A DNA stretch of 32,676 nucleotides from a virus: positions 1 to 32,676 of IMG/VR virus record IMGVR_UViG_3300023179_000321. The stretch is one strand, 5' to 3'. The position numbers and the translations under genes were made by a program. The notes under the pieces are model-generated. The model saw only the letters and a program-made list of their open reading frames with translations, ran no database searches and was not told the origin of the DNA. The stretch's first letter is position 1, and every line of letters starts with the position of its first letter. Positions 1 to 6,503 of the stretch are shown one piece after another.

Positions 1-301
1 CGGCATTACCAATAACGCTTGTGTTACGAATCACATCTTTTTCTCCGGTGAGTTCATCGACTTGTTCGAATTCATGAACAGGAAAGCCATACATTTCCCG
101 AAACTGTTTTCGAATCTCGTCCTCATCCCAACCAACTCTTGGAGGTTGATTCAATTCATCCCAAGCATGAACAACCGCTTTACGCAGGTCAATAAACCAT
201 TGTCTGAATTCATCGTCTGTCATCCATTGAATTTGTTCAAACGTCTTGTTTGTTTCGTGATTTAACAGCCAATCGTTTCGTTCATAAAAATGTTTTGTCA
301 T
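1..301 (-). CDS. Conserved-looking phage protein of unknown function (5' part only)
   Basis: The reading frame starts with an ATG at 301-299 and stays open to the left edge, giving the first 100 residues. The ATG overlaps the TGA of the dCMP deaminase gene as ATGA, a sign of translational coupling. The visible part is hydrophilic and rich in Trp and acidic residues, with no signal peptide or membrane segment. It contains the stretches PPRVGWDEDEI and FPVHEFEQVDELTGEKDVIR near its end. I do not recognise a domain. The tight coupling suggests it is co-expressed with the deaminase and the small Cys/His gene upstream. The C-terminal part lies outside the window, so nothing can be said about total length or a catalytic site. 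Confidence 0.75.
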   Translation of the reverse strand, partial: MTKHFYERNDWLLNHETNKTFEQIQWMTDDEFRQWFIDLRKAVVHAWDELNQPPRVGWDEDEIRKQFREMYGFPVHEFEQVDELTGEKDVIRNTSVIGNA

Positions 302-759
302 AATTTCTTTATAGTTATTCCACACTTATATAGGAAATCCAATCCTTTAGTATCTCGGTAATCTTCACCATAAAAAACTTCTTTTATTCCAGATTGATAT
401 ATCATCTTAGCACACTCTAAACATGGACTGCAAGTGATAAATATACTTGCACCATCACCGCTTTCGGTAGACCTTGCTAACTTTGCGATTGCGTTTGATT
501 CTGCATGAAGAACTTCTGGTTTAGTTCTAAATTCAGTAACTTTATCCATATCAAATATGCCAGGCGATATCTCTTTTTGACTAATAAACATATCTTCGCA
601 TTCATTTGTCCAACCACTTGGCATACCATTATATCCAATAGAAATGATGCGGTTATCTTTTACAACAACCGCACCTACCTTCTTTCGCTTTGCGGTACTG
701 AGTTCTGCAAATACTCTTGCAGTCTTCATGTATGCACCGAGATATTTTTCTTTTATCAT
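298..759 (-). CDS. dCMP deaminase (deoxycytidylate deaminase family)
   Basis: This 153-residue protein belongs to the zinc-dependent cytidine/deoxycytidylate deaminase family. The zinc and proton-transfer motif HAE is at residues 85-87 and the second zinc motif PCLEC at 112-116, so H85, C113 and C116 would bind zinc and E87 would be the catalytic acid/base. The N-terminal stretch VGAVVVKDNRIISIGYNGMP is typical of dCMP deaminases. The enzyme converts dCMP to dUMP, feeding thymidylate synthesis during phage replication. T4 has the same activity in gene cd. The start overlaps the stop of the 82-residue gene as ATGA. The length is a little below that of T4 Cd. Allosteric control by dCTP/dTTP is known for the family but cannot be judged here. 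Confidence 0.93.
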   Translation of the reverse strand: MIKEKYLGAYMKTARVFAELSTAKRKKVGAVVVKDNRIISIGYNGMPSGWTNECEDMFISQKEISPGIFDMDKVTEFRTKPEVLHAESNAIAKLARSTESGDGASIFITCSPCLECAKMIYQSGIKEVFYGEDYRDTKGLDFLYKCGITIKKL

Positions 760-1004
760 TCTATAATTCGTTCTCTTTGTTCAAATCGCTTTTCTTGAAT
801 TGTTTTTTCTTTAAATGTTTTTCTTGGGTTTGAACACATGATACATCTAGGATCACCACAGTTCATTGCATGATGTTTTATATATCGATGTGCCTCTAAT
901 ACATCTAATCCGTGAGCTTTTGCAATTTTAACTTGTTTACGAATTGCATTTCCATCTCTCATAATTCTTTTGCTACGTTTTTCTTTATGGTCTTCGCTGC
1001 TCAT
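756..1004 (-). CDS. Small basic protein with a His/Cys cluster, unknown function
   Basis: This is an 82-residue, strongly charged protein. Its N-terminal half is Lys/Arg-rich. The middle holds HHAMNCGDPRCIMCSNPRK, with H44, H45, C49, C54 and C57 spaced so that they could bind one zinc ion. The C-terminal third is a charged helix-like tail. I have the impression that similar CGDPxCxMCxNPRK proteins recur in unrelated phages as uncharacterised proteins, but I cannot verify this here. The stop overlaps the start of the dCMP deaminase gene (ATGA) and a 25-base gap separates it from the PLP-like gene. A nucleic-acid-binding or adaptor role is possible by composition only. Confidence 0.8.
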   Translation of the reverse strand: MSSEDHKEKRSKRIMRDGNAIRKQVKIAKAHGLDVLEAHRYIKHHAMNCGDPRCIMCSNPRKTFKEKTIQEKRFEQRERIIE

Positions 1005-1029
1005 AAATGATTTCCCTTAAACAATTAAA

Positions 1030-1791
1030 CTAAGCTACATTCCAAACTAATGCTCCTTTCTTTCCGTTTGATTTGACAAATTCCCATAACTTAGCATCAT
1101 AATATTTTTCGCTAGGAAATGGGGGTGCGTATTGTTCTTCGATTGGTTGATCATACTTATATGGTGATCGCATTACATTCGCTCTGCCTCTTTCATAGTC
1201 ATTCATCTTATGTCCCACTTCAACTGCAAACGCAGGTACATCAGGAAATGCTAATTGCAATCCACGATTGAGTGTGCCGCTTGATGCGACTGTCCAGATT
1301 TCTGTTGGTTTGATTTTTAGATTTCTTGCAACTTTGATGATAGATGCAAGTACAGTAGAATGTTCAAGACCAAGTGGCAATACTCTACGATTGATTGTAT
1401 CTTCTTCGTAGTATCTTCTAGCTTTTGCTTTCGTTACATTTAACATACCATTCGCTACCCAATGAATTGTACCGCCCATGTCTAAGACTTGCTGCTGATG
1501 CCAAGTAGGTACTGCTCTCTTAGCCATGAAAAATGTTGCTTTCTTTCCATATTTATTACAAACATATGTCAAAGAGATAGGTCCCCATCCAACTTTGTTT
1601 GCACCACCAAAACACCATTCGTTACCTTCGCTTCGTACTAAAAAATCAATGAATCTTATTTTACTTCCATAACCTAACTTATCATCACGCACTACATAAA
1701 ACTCATTGTGTTCTTCAATTACCGGCGGCGGGTTTGGGTCTTCCCACTCTTTTATTGTATCAAGTAATTCTTCAGTTGACAAGTTTAGCAT
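1030..1791 (-). CDS. PLP-dependent enzyme-like protein, tryptophan synthase beta / ACC deaminase fold
   Basis: This 253-residue protein resembles fold-type II PLP enzymes (tryptophan synthase beta, ACC deaminase, D-cysteine desulfhydrase). Near the N terminus GGANKVGWGP places K66 where these enzymes carry the PLP-binding lysine. It is followed by an alternating helix/strand segment (residues 72-112). ASSGTLNRG at 169-177 corresponds to the Ser/Gly-rich phosphate-binding loop. The C terminus ends with PPFPSEKYYDAKLWEF. At about 250 residues it is shorter than bacterial relatives (about 330-400), so it is a compact form. I prefer the ATG at 1791 to the upstream ATG at 1848: it gives a 20-base instead of a 77-base overlap with the preceding gene. 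The substrate is unknown. Neighbouring oxygenase and deaminase genes suggest metabolite or nucleotide chemistry, which is inference. Confidence 0.72.
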   Translation of the reverse strand: MLNLSTEELLDTIKEWEDPNPPPVIEEHNEFYVVRDDKLGYGSKIRFIDFLVRSEGNEWCFGGANKVGWGPISLTYVCNKYGKKATFFMAKRAVPTWHQQQVLDMGGTIHWVANGMLNVTKAKARRYYEEDTINRRVLPLGLEHSTVLASIIKVARNLKIKPTEIWTVASSGTLNRGLQLAFPDVPAFAVEVGHKMNDYERGRANVMRSPYKYDQPIEEQYAPPFPSEKYYDAKLWEFVKSNGKKGALVWNVA

Positions 1792-2866
1792 GTAATTTAT
1801 CTTCTGTTTCAATGTCCACAACAAGATGAATTCTTTCATCGGTGCCATTGTTGACTGCCATATGTGCTTTTCTTGTGTCTAGAAACCAGCACTCACCAGG
1901 TTTCATATGTACCCTTTGTGGTGATCCTTTTGTGTTCCATACAGTAAACGTCATGTTAGGATTTGTTTTGATTGGAAAATGTAATCGTGCTAACTTGCCT
2001 AACGATCCACCAGAATCGGGATCAACTTGATCGGTGTGTCGTTCAAGTTCTCCGCCACCCGGTTTCAACCTCATGAATCTTACACGATGCAGTTTGTCGC
2101 CATAAGGTTTCATCAGCTCACGCACTTCAGGAAAAATTTCAAATAAAGATGTGTCTTGCATGAAGTAGTGATTGTTTTTATGTTCTTCTTTCCATGCATC
2201 GCTCATTTCAATTGGCTTAGTAATGAATGCAGGATCAGAAGAATAGCCACGCAATGATAGCGCACCCCATGACTTGTCTTTGTTATAGTTACTATAGTGA
2301 TTTGTGAAAGCAGGTAACTGATTCAATTTTTCTTCAATTTTTGTAATCAGGTTTTGGTCAACATCATCAACTTTTTTGATTGAGAGATAATCAGCCTTGT
2401 CAGGTTGAGGAAACGCTCTTGGCGTTCCCTTGTAGTATACAGCATAAATTTCGCCGTATGTAGTGATCTTGGGACCAACGTAACAAAAGCCTAATTCTTC
2501 CGCTAACTTACAATGATCATCATTCTCCGCCCACACATAGAGCCAAAATGAAGTTCCATTCAGCATCTCAATTTGAGATTTTAATGTAGAAACATTTCCA
2601 ACCAGTTTGCCTATTGTAATATCACCTTTCAATTTCTTTGCAATGACTGTAGAACCATGCATTGTGATATTTGATGAAGATTTGCTAATGAAAACTTCCA
2701 TCATTGCATCACCAAGATTTACAAAAGTTCCTTTATGCAATGATTCAGCAATGTTATTCTTTTTGAATTTCGCAAAAGGAGAAAGCGTATAAGCATTGTA
2801 GTCCTCATACTTTGCTTCTAGACTTTTCAGATAGTCTAGTTCAAATCCATGTTGCCAATCTTTCAT
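1772..2866 (-). CDS. Two-domain protein: GNAT-like N-terminal half, 2OG-Fe(II) oxygenase C-terminal half
   Basis: The protein has 364 residues. The C-terminal half (about 230-355) has a complete 2-oxoglutarate/Fe(II) oxygenase set: H277-x-D279 in ERHTDQ, distal H335 in RKAHMAVNNG, and R345 for 2OG binding. The stretch HFPIKTNP followed by GECWFLDT resembles aspartyl/asparaginyl beta-hydroxylase-type enzymes. The N-terminal half (about 35-150) ends with YVWAENDDHCKLAEELGF and a TYGEIYAVYYKG strand, the layout of the last strands of GNAT acyltransferases, but no clear acetyl-CoA loop (Q/R-x-x-G-x-G/A) is visible. The ATG has a good ribosome site (AGGAGA). The gene follows an 83-base gap and overlaps the PLP-like gene, so the two are probably translated together. 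The hydroxylated substrate is unknown. Confidence 0.82.
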   Translation of the reverse strand: MKDWQHGFELDYLKSLEAKYEDYNAYTLSPFAKFKKNNIAESLHKGTFVNLGDAMMEVFISKSSSNITMHGSTVIAKKLKGDITIGKLVGNVSTLKSQIEMLNGTSFWLYVWAENDDHCKLAEELGFCYVGPKITTYGEIYAVYYKGTPRAFPQPDKADYLSIKKVDDVDQNLITKIEEKLNQLPAFTNHYSNYNKDKSWGALSLRGYSSDPAFITKPIEMSDAWKEEHKNNHYFMQDTSLFEIFPEVRELMKPYGDKLHRVRFMRLKPGGGELERHTDQVDPDSGGSLGKLARLHFPIKTNPNMTFTVWNTKGSPQRVHMKPGECWFLDTRKAHMAVNNGTDERIHLVVDIETEDKLHAKLVN

Positions 2867-2949
2867 TCTCTCCTAGCCTTCTTTACAATATTTTTTACTC
2901 ATCTTAAATACATAATGTCCTCCACAATGGTCGCTCACCCAACAAAGCA
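2867..2949 (-). other. 83-base leader with mini reading frames
   Basis: This is the largest gap in the left part of the window. On the minus strand it contains a strong ribosome site (GGAGG, 5 bases before an ATG) opening a frame of only four codons ending in TGA. The same frame then continues open and ends in a TGA overlapping the ATG of the next gene. An overlapping nine-codon frame starts at the ATGA of the first stop. It may be a translated leader or the remnant of a very small gene. I see no convincing promoter or terminator in it. Confidence 0.3.
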
Positions 2950-3519
2950 CTAAGAGGATCGACCCAAACTTTCATTTTTAACCTTTCGTTTTAGAATCAT
3001 TCTTTTTCTCAATGCACGATTTTTTTCAAAAGAGGAAGCCTTTTTCAGAAAGGTAATTCCTTCTAAATGATCATACTCATGCAAAAAAATTCTCGCTGTC
3101 ATGCCAATAAATGTATTGGTAAAAACTTCACCTTTACAATTTTGATATCTAACTCTAACCTTATCAGGACGTTTAACATTCATGAATAGAAGAGGATAAC
3201 TTAAACATCCTTCTTTCATTATAACATTATTCTCACAAATGTCAACTATTTTTGGATTGAACAAAACTGGAGGAACATCACCAGTTCCATCTATTCTAAT
3301 TGACATGATTCTATAAGGAATTCCAACTTGGCAGGCAGATATTCCCAGCCCATCATATTTTTTCATAAAAGAATAGATATCATTTGCAAAATCAACAGGA
3401 TCAAAAACAGGATTATCAAAATCAAAAAAACTAGATGGCATACTTAACCTTGAATCGTTTTCAGATATTAATTCTAAATTCGATAATAATTCAATATTTT
3501 CTCTATCATTTTTTATCAT
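2950..3519 (-). CDS. def: Peptide deformylase
   Basis: This 189-residue protein carries all three deformylase motifs. Motif I is GLGISACQ at 57-64, with Ser in place of the usual first Ala. Motif II is EGCLS at 103-107, with metal ligand C105. Motif III is HEYDH at 147-151, with ligands H147 and H151 and catalytic E148. The enzyme removes the N-formyl group from new proteins in the host cytoplasm. T4-like cyanophages are known to carry deformylases, possibly to sustain host processes during infection. It has a clear ribosome site (AAAAGGA) and is 22 bases from the upstream oxygenase. A perfect sigma-70-like promoter lies inside the gene (3218-3245). The N-terminal 30 residues are polar and not typical of the core domain. 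Confidence 0.93.
   Translation of the reverse strand: MIKNDRENIELLSNLELISENDSRLSMPSSFFDFDNPVFDPVDFANDIYSFMKKYDGLGISACQVGIPYRIMSIRIDGTGDVPPVLFNPKIVDICENNVIMKEGCLSYPLLFMNVKRPDKVRVRYQNCKGEVFTNTFIGMTARIFLHEYDHLEGITFLKKASSFEKNRALRKRMILKRKVKNESLGRSS
3218..3245 (-). promoter_or_regulatory. Intragenic sigma-70-type promoter, sense direction
   Basis: Read on the minus strand: TTGACA at 3245-3240, a 16-base spacer, then TATAAT at 3223-3218. Both hexamers match the bacterial sigma-70 consensus exactly. It lies within the deformylase coding sequence and points toward the GNAT/2OG, PLP-like and deaminase genes. Transcription would begin near 3211. It could supply an early transcript of the left-end genes. 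Chance occurrence in AT-rich DNA is the alternative. Confidence 0.5.
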
Positions 3520-3540
3520 AAGTGTTTTTCCTTTTAAATA

Positions 3541-4182
3541 CTAATTACTAATATTAAACGCAATAGAAATTCTATCTTCGTCAGTTAAATTTGGTGTAAC
3601 ATAATGCTTTAAATTCGAAGTAAACATTAAAACTTCATTTTCTTTAGGAATTATTTCATAAGAAGGGCGTGTATAGTTATTCGTTACAACATCCGAATTA
3701 GAGTTATCATGAGTTCGAGGCAAATAAAAATACAATTTTTCTTCAATCGGACTTTCAATTACTAATGATCCTGCATTTTCAGCAGATTTTGGGACCTTAA
3801 CATAAAAAACTGAAGAAATATAACTAAAAGGATGAATATGAGAAACATTGTATTGCCCTTTTCTGTTGATATTTACCCAAATTCCCGATAGCCTTAAAGG
3901 AACCATTTCATTAATTCCTATAGTATTAGAAAATCCAAGCACAAAAGGTTGAATTTTTTGAAGCCATTCATCAAAAATCATTTTAGTGTGTTTATCATTT
4001 TCCAAATCTAAGGGAAGTTGCCACCCTCCTCGATTACTTCTTATTCTACCTTTAGGAAATTTTTTTTCCAAATCATAACAAAAATCTGTGATATTTTTCA
4101 TTGAATTTTCACTCAAATTCAATGAACTTTTTGCAAAAAAACCAGCAATGATAGGGTTAATTACATCATTTTTAATTTTCAT
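3541..4182 (-). CDS. Putative 2OG-Fe(II) oxygenase (TIGR02466-like family)
   Basis: This 213-residue protein resembles the phage and marine-bacterial putative 2OG-Fe(II) oxygenase family TIGR02466. RGGWQLP occurs near residue 51. The iron-site region SHIHPFS at 114-120 supplies H115 and H117. The strand SSVFYVKVP follows. The C-terminal LMFTSNLKHYVTPN (185-198) gives the distal H193, and DRISIAFN gives R204 for 2OG. The full set is therefore present. Substrates for this family are unknown. The gene has a CGGAG ribosome site and begins three bases after the stop of the related gene at 4186-4791, suggesting an old tandem duplication or paired acquisition. Confidence 0.82.
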   Translation of the reverse strand: MKIKNDVINPIIAGFFAKSSLNLSENSMKNITDFCYDLEKKFPKGRIRSNRGGWQLPLDLENDKHTKMIFDEWLQKIQPFVLGFSNTIGINEMVPLRLSGIWVNINRKGQYNVSHIHPFSYISSVFYVKVPKSAENAGSLVIESPIEEKLYFYLPRTHDNSNSDVVTNNYTRPSYEIIPKENEVLMFTSNLKHYVTPNLTDEDRISIAFNISN

Positions 4183-4185
4183 GTT

Positions 4186-4791
4186 TTATCTCCGTGGATT
4201 AAACGTCATTGTTACAGTAAACATAGGAGAATTAGTTAAATTTGTTAAAATTTTGTGCCTTAGAAATGATCTAAAAACAATTGCTTTATTATTTTCAGTT
4301 GAATGATTAAAATATTTGTAAGAATAATCATTAAAATTTGATTGTTCAATTGGTAACATGTCAAAAGTTTCATTTGGGTTCTGAAAAATAATTGGAGGAC
4401 TAGCATCATTATCTGATAAGAAGTACATAAAACAATATGTGCTTCCTGGATGAAAAGATGTATCCAATCCTTGATTCACATTATATGAACTCAGCCAAAT
4501 ATTTGATGGTAAATATGGAGAATCTGAGCCTAAGATATTATTGTAATCATTAACAAAACTAACCGCTGAGTTGAGAAATGGCACGAATCTTTCATCATTA
4601 TGTAATTCATAAGTATGAATTGTATTATGTATATTGGAAAACCATTCATTTTGTCCAGAACTAAATTTTTCTTCTTTAATTTCTCTTGCCGCAGCATACA
4701 ATTTTTTGGATTCTTCTACAGGCAGAAAATCCTTCTTGTGAAGAATAGTTGTCGGAAAAATTGAATCTAATATCATTCCAGTGTTTTTCAT
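4186..4791 (-). CDS. Divergent 2OG-Fe(II) oxygenase-like protein with a degenerate active site
   Basis: This 201-residue protein has the overall layout of its downstream neighbour: IFPTTILHKKDFLP at the N terminus, TSFHPGSTYCFMYFLS at about 111-126 and FRSFLRHKI at 173-181, ending in MTFNPRR. H114 and H179 can be aligned with iron ligands. However, the first His of the neighbour's HxH motif (H115) corresponds to S112 here, and the 2OG-binding Arg before the last strand is not present. It may use a different ligand set or be an inactive partner subunit. The start codon overlaps the stop of gene 46 (ATGA) and has an AAGGACG ribosome site within gene 46. Confidence 0.65.
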   Translation of the reverse strand: MKNTGMILDSIFPTTILHKKDFLPVEESKKLYAAAREIKEEKFSSGQNEWFSNIHNTIHTYELHNDERFVPFLNSAVSFVNDYNNILGSDSPYLPSNIWLSSYNVNQGLDTSFHPGSTYCFMYFLSDNDASPPIIFQNPNETFDMLPIEQSNFNDYSYKYFNHSTENNKAIVFRSFLRHKILTNLTNSPMFTVTMTFNPRR

Positions 4792-6503
4792 TTTAATATC
4801 GTCCTTGAAAAGTTATTAATTTTTTCAAATTTAACTACATTTGAAAATTTGTCTTGCAAAATATCACCTTTGTGACTTATCACAAACAAATTGGAATCTT
4901 TCAAAAGGTCTAAAATTTTCATTAAGTCTTCTGTTCCATTTGTGTCTAGTGATGAATCGAATATTTCATCTAAAATTAGCAAATTTGTATTTGTGGAATT
5001 TTTTATCTTTGCTACGGCGCGCCATGTTAGCATCAATGCCATATCAATTCTTTGTTTCTCGCCTTCACTAAACGAAGCATAACTAAAATCATCACGATGT
5101 CTAGATTTGATTGTTTCTTTAAACGATTCATCTAAATGAAAATTAACAAAAAAATTCATCGCAGAAAGATATTTGTTAACCAATTTGTTAATAACTGGTA
5201 TATACTGTTTAATAATTTTAGTTTTAATTCCTGTATCTTTTAAAAGATTTGTTGCTGTTTCATAATATAATCTTTCTTCAGAAAGAGTTTTCATATTCAT
5301 TTCTAATTCAACCAATTCTAAATTAAGTGTAACTAATTTTCTATTTTCTTCATTCAAATCATCTTTTGAATTGCGAATACGTTCGATGTCTTTTTTTAGA
5401 GTTTCAATGTATCTCTTTTCAGCAGAAATTTCAGATTGAATTTCAGTTAACTCGGATTTTTTTGTTTCAATTTTTAAAACAAGCTCTTCTATTTCCTCTT
5501 GCCTGATGACTAGTTGATCAACATCATCATTTAATTTTTGAAGTGCATCTTCAACTTCTTTTAGTTTTGTTTTTCTTTCCTGAACAATCACACTTTTGTG
5601 TTCGTGAGGAATACCTTGCTTACATGTTGGACATTCATCATTGATATCATAAAATTCAATATCAGAATTAACTTTAGTTATTGTCTTATCAAGATTATTT
5701 TTTATAGTAGCGAACTTTGTGAGCTTACCATCAATCTTAGATTTGTCTGAAATTTGTGTATAAAGATCAGACAAATTTGTTTGCAAATTTGCTTCTACTG
5801 CTGAACATTGTTCAATTTTAATTTGAGTATTAGCGATTTCGTGTTCTTGCTGTAAAATCTTTGATTCGGTATTTTTCTTTAAGTTTTCAATAAATTGAAT
5901 CTGCATTTGAATTTTTTCAGTCTTCAGGTCAAACGCATATTTTGCTTCAGAGTATTTTTCTTTAAGCAATTGAAACTTTTCTTTTAGAACATTATTCATT
6001 CTAGAAAATATTTGAATATCTAATAAATCTTCAATAATGGCTCTGCGATCTGTTGAAGACAATTGCATAAATGGTGTGAATGATGTGCTACCCAACATCA
6101 CAATTTGAGTAAAAGATTTGTAATTTATTTTTAAAATAAATTTTTCAAGATGTTCTTGATAATCCTTTACTGCTGCCGATTGTTGGACCAATTGTGAATC
6201 ACAATAAATTTCAAAAACATTTGGTTTGATTCCTCTTACAACTTTATATTTTTTACTAAGTGTTTCAAATTCAATTTCAACTAAACAATCTTTTTGATTA
6301 ATTGCATTAACCAATTGAGGTTTATTAATATTTCTAAAAGGCTTTCCAAATAAAACAAAACACAATGCATCAAGCAAGGTTGACTTGCCTGATCCATTCG
6401 ATCCTACAATTAGTGTTGATATTTTAGTTTGAAGATCAATTTGTGTGAAATAATTTCCTGTAGAAAGAAAATTTTTCCACCTTATACTTTGAAAATGAAT
6501 CAT
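4788..6503 (-). CDS. 46: gp46, Rad50/SbcC-like recombination nuclease ATPase subunit
   Basis: The 571-residue protein has the complete SMC-type architecture. Walker A is GSNGSGKST at 34-42. A long coiled coil covers about 180-420 and is interrupted by a zinc-hook CPTC at 291-294. The ABC signature SFSEGEKQR is at 477-485 and Walker B LLILDEIFD at 508-516. The length is close to T4 gp46 (560). With gp47 it forms the nuclease that processes DNA ends for recombination-dependent replication and host DNA degradation. In T4 the 46 and 47 genes are near neighbours. Here an oxygenase gene sits between them. Its start overlaps that oxygenase's stop as ATGA. Confidence 0.96.
   Translation of the reverse strand: MIHFQSIRWKNFLSTGNYFTQIDLQTKISTLIVGSNGSGKSTLLDALCFVLFGKPFRNINKPQLVNAINQKDCLVEIEFETLSKKYKVVRGIKPNVFEIYCDSQLVQQSAAVKDYQEHLEKFILKINYKSFTQIVMLGSTSFTPFMQLSSTDRRAIIEDLLDIQIFSRMNNVLKEKFQLLKEKYSEAKYAFDLKTEKIQMQIQFIENLKKNTESKILQQEHEIANTQIKIEQCSAVEANLQTNLSDLYTQISDKSKIDGKLTKFATIKNNLDKTITKVNSDIEFYDINDECPTCKQGIPHEHKSVIVQERKTKLKEVEDALQKLNDDVDQLVIRQEEIEELVLKIETKKSELTEIQSEISAEKRYIETLKKDIERIRNSKDDLNEENRKLVTLNLELVELEMNMKTLSEERLYYETATNLLKDTGIKTKIIKQYIPVINKLVNKYLSAMNFFVNFHLDESFKETIKSRHRDDFSYASFSEGEKQRIDMALMLTWRAVAKIKNSTNTNLLILDEIFDSSLDTNGTEDLMKILDLLKDSNLFVISHKGDILQDKFSNVVKFEKINNFSRTILK

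Noticed and set aside
62-265. Plus-strand open frame at the left edge
   Set aside because: It lies opposite a minus-strand frame that starts with ATGA coupling to the deaminase gene and has protein-like sequence. The plus frame has no ribosome site.
1792-1848. Upstream ATG of the PLP-like gene at 1848
   Set aside because: It lacks a ribosome site and would give a 77-base overlap with the GNAT/2OG gene. The ATG at 1791 fits better.
2867-2949. Genome-wide reading of TGA as a sense codon, suggested by the interrupted mini frame
   Set aside because: TGA clearly ends many genes here through ATGA overlaps (for example genes 16, 46 and the 91-residue gene), so the standard code applies.
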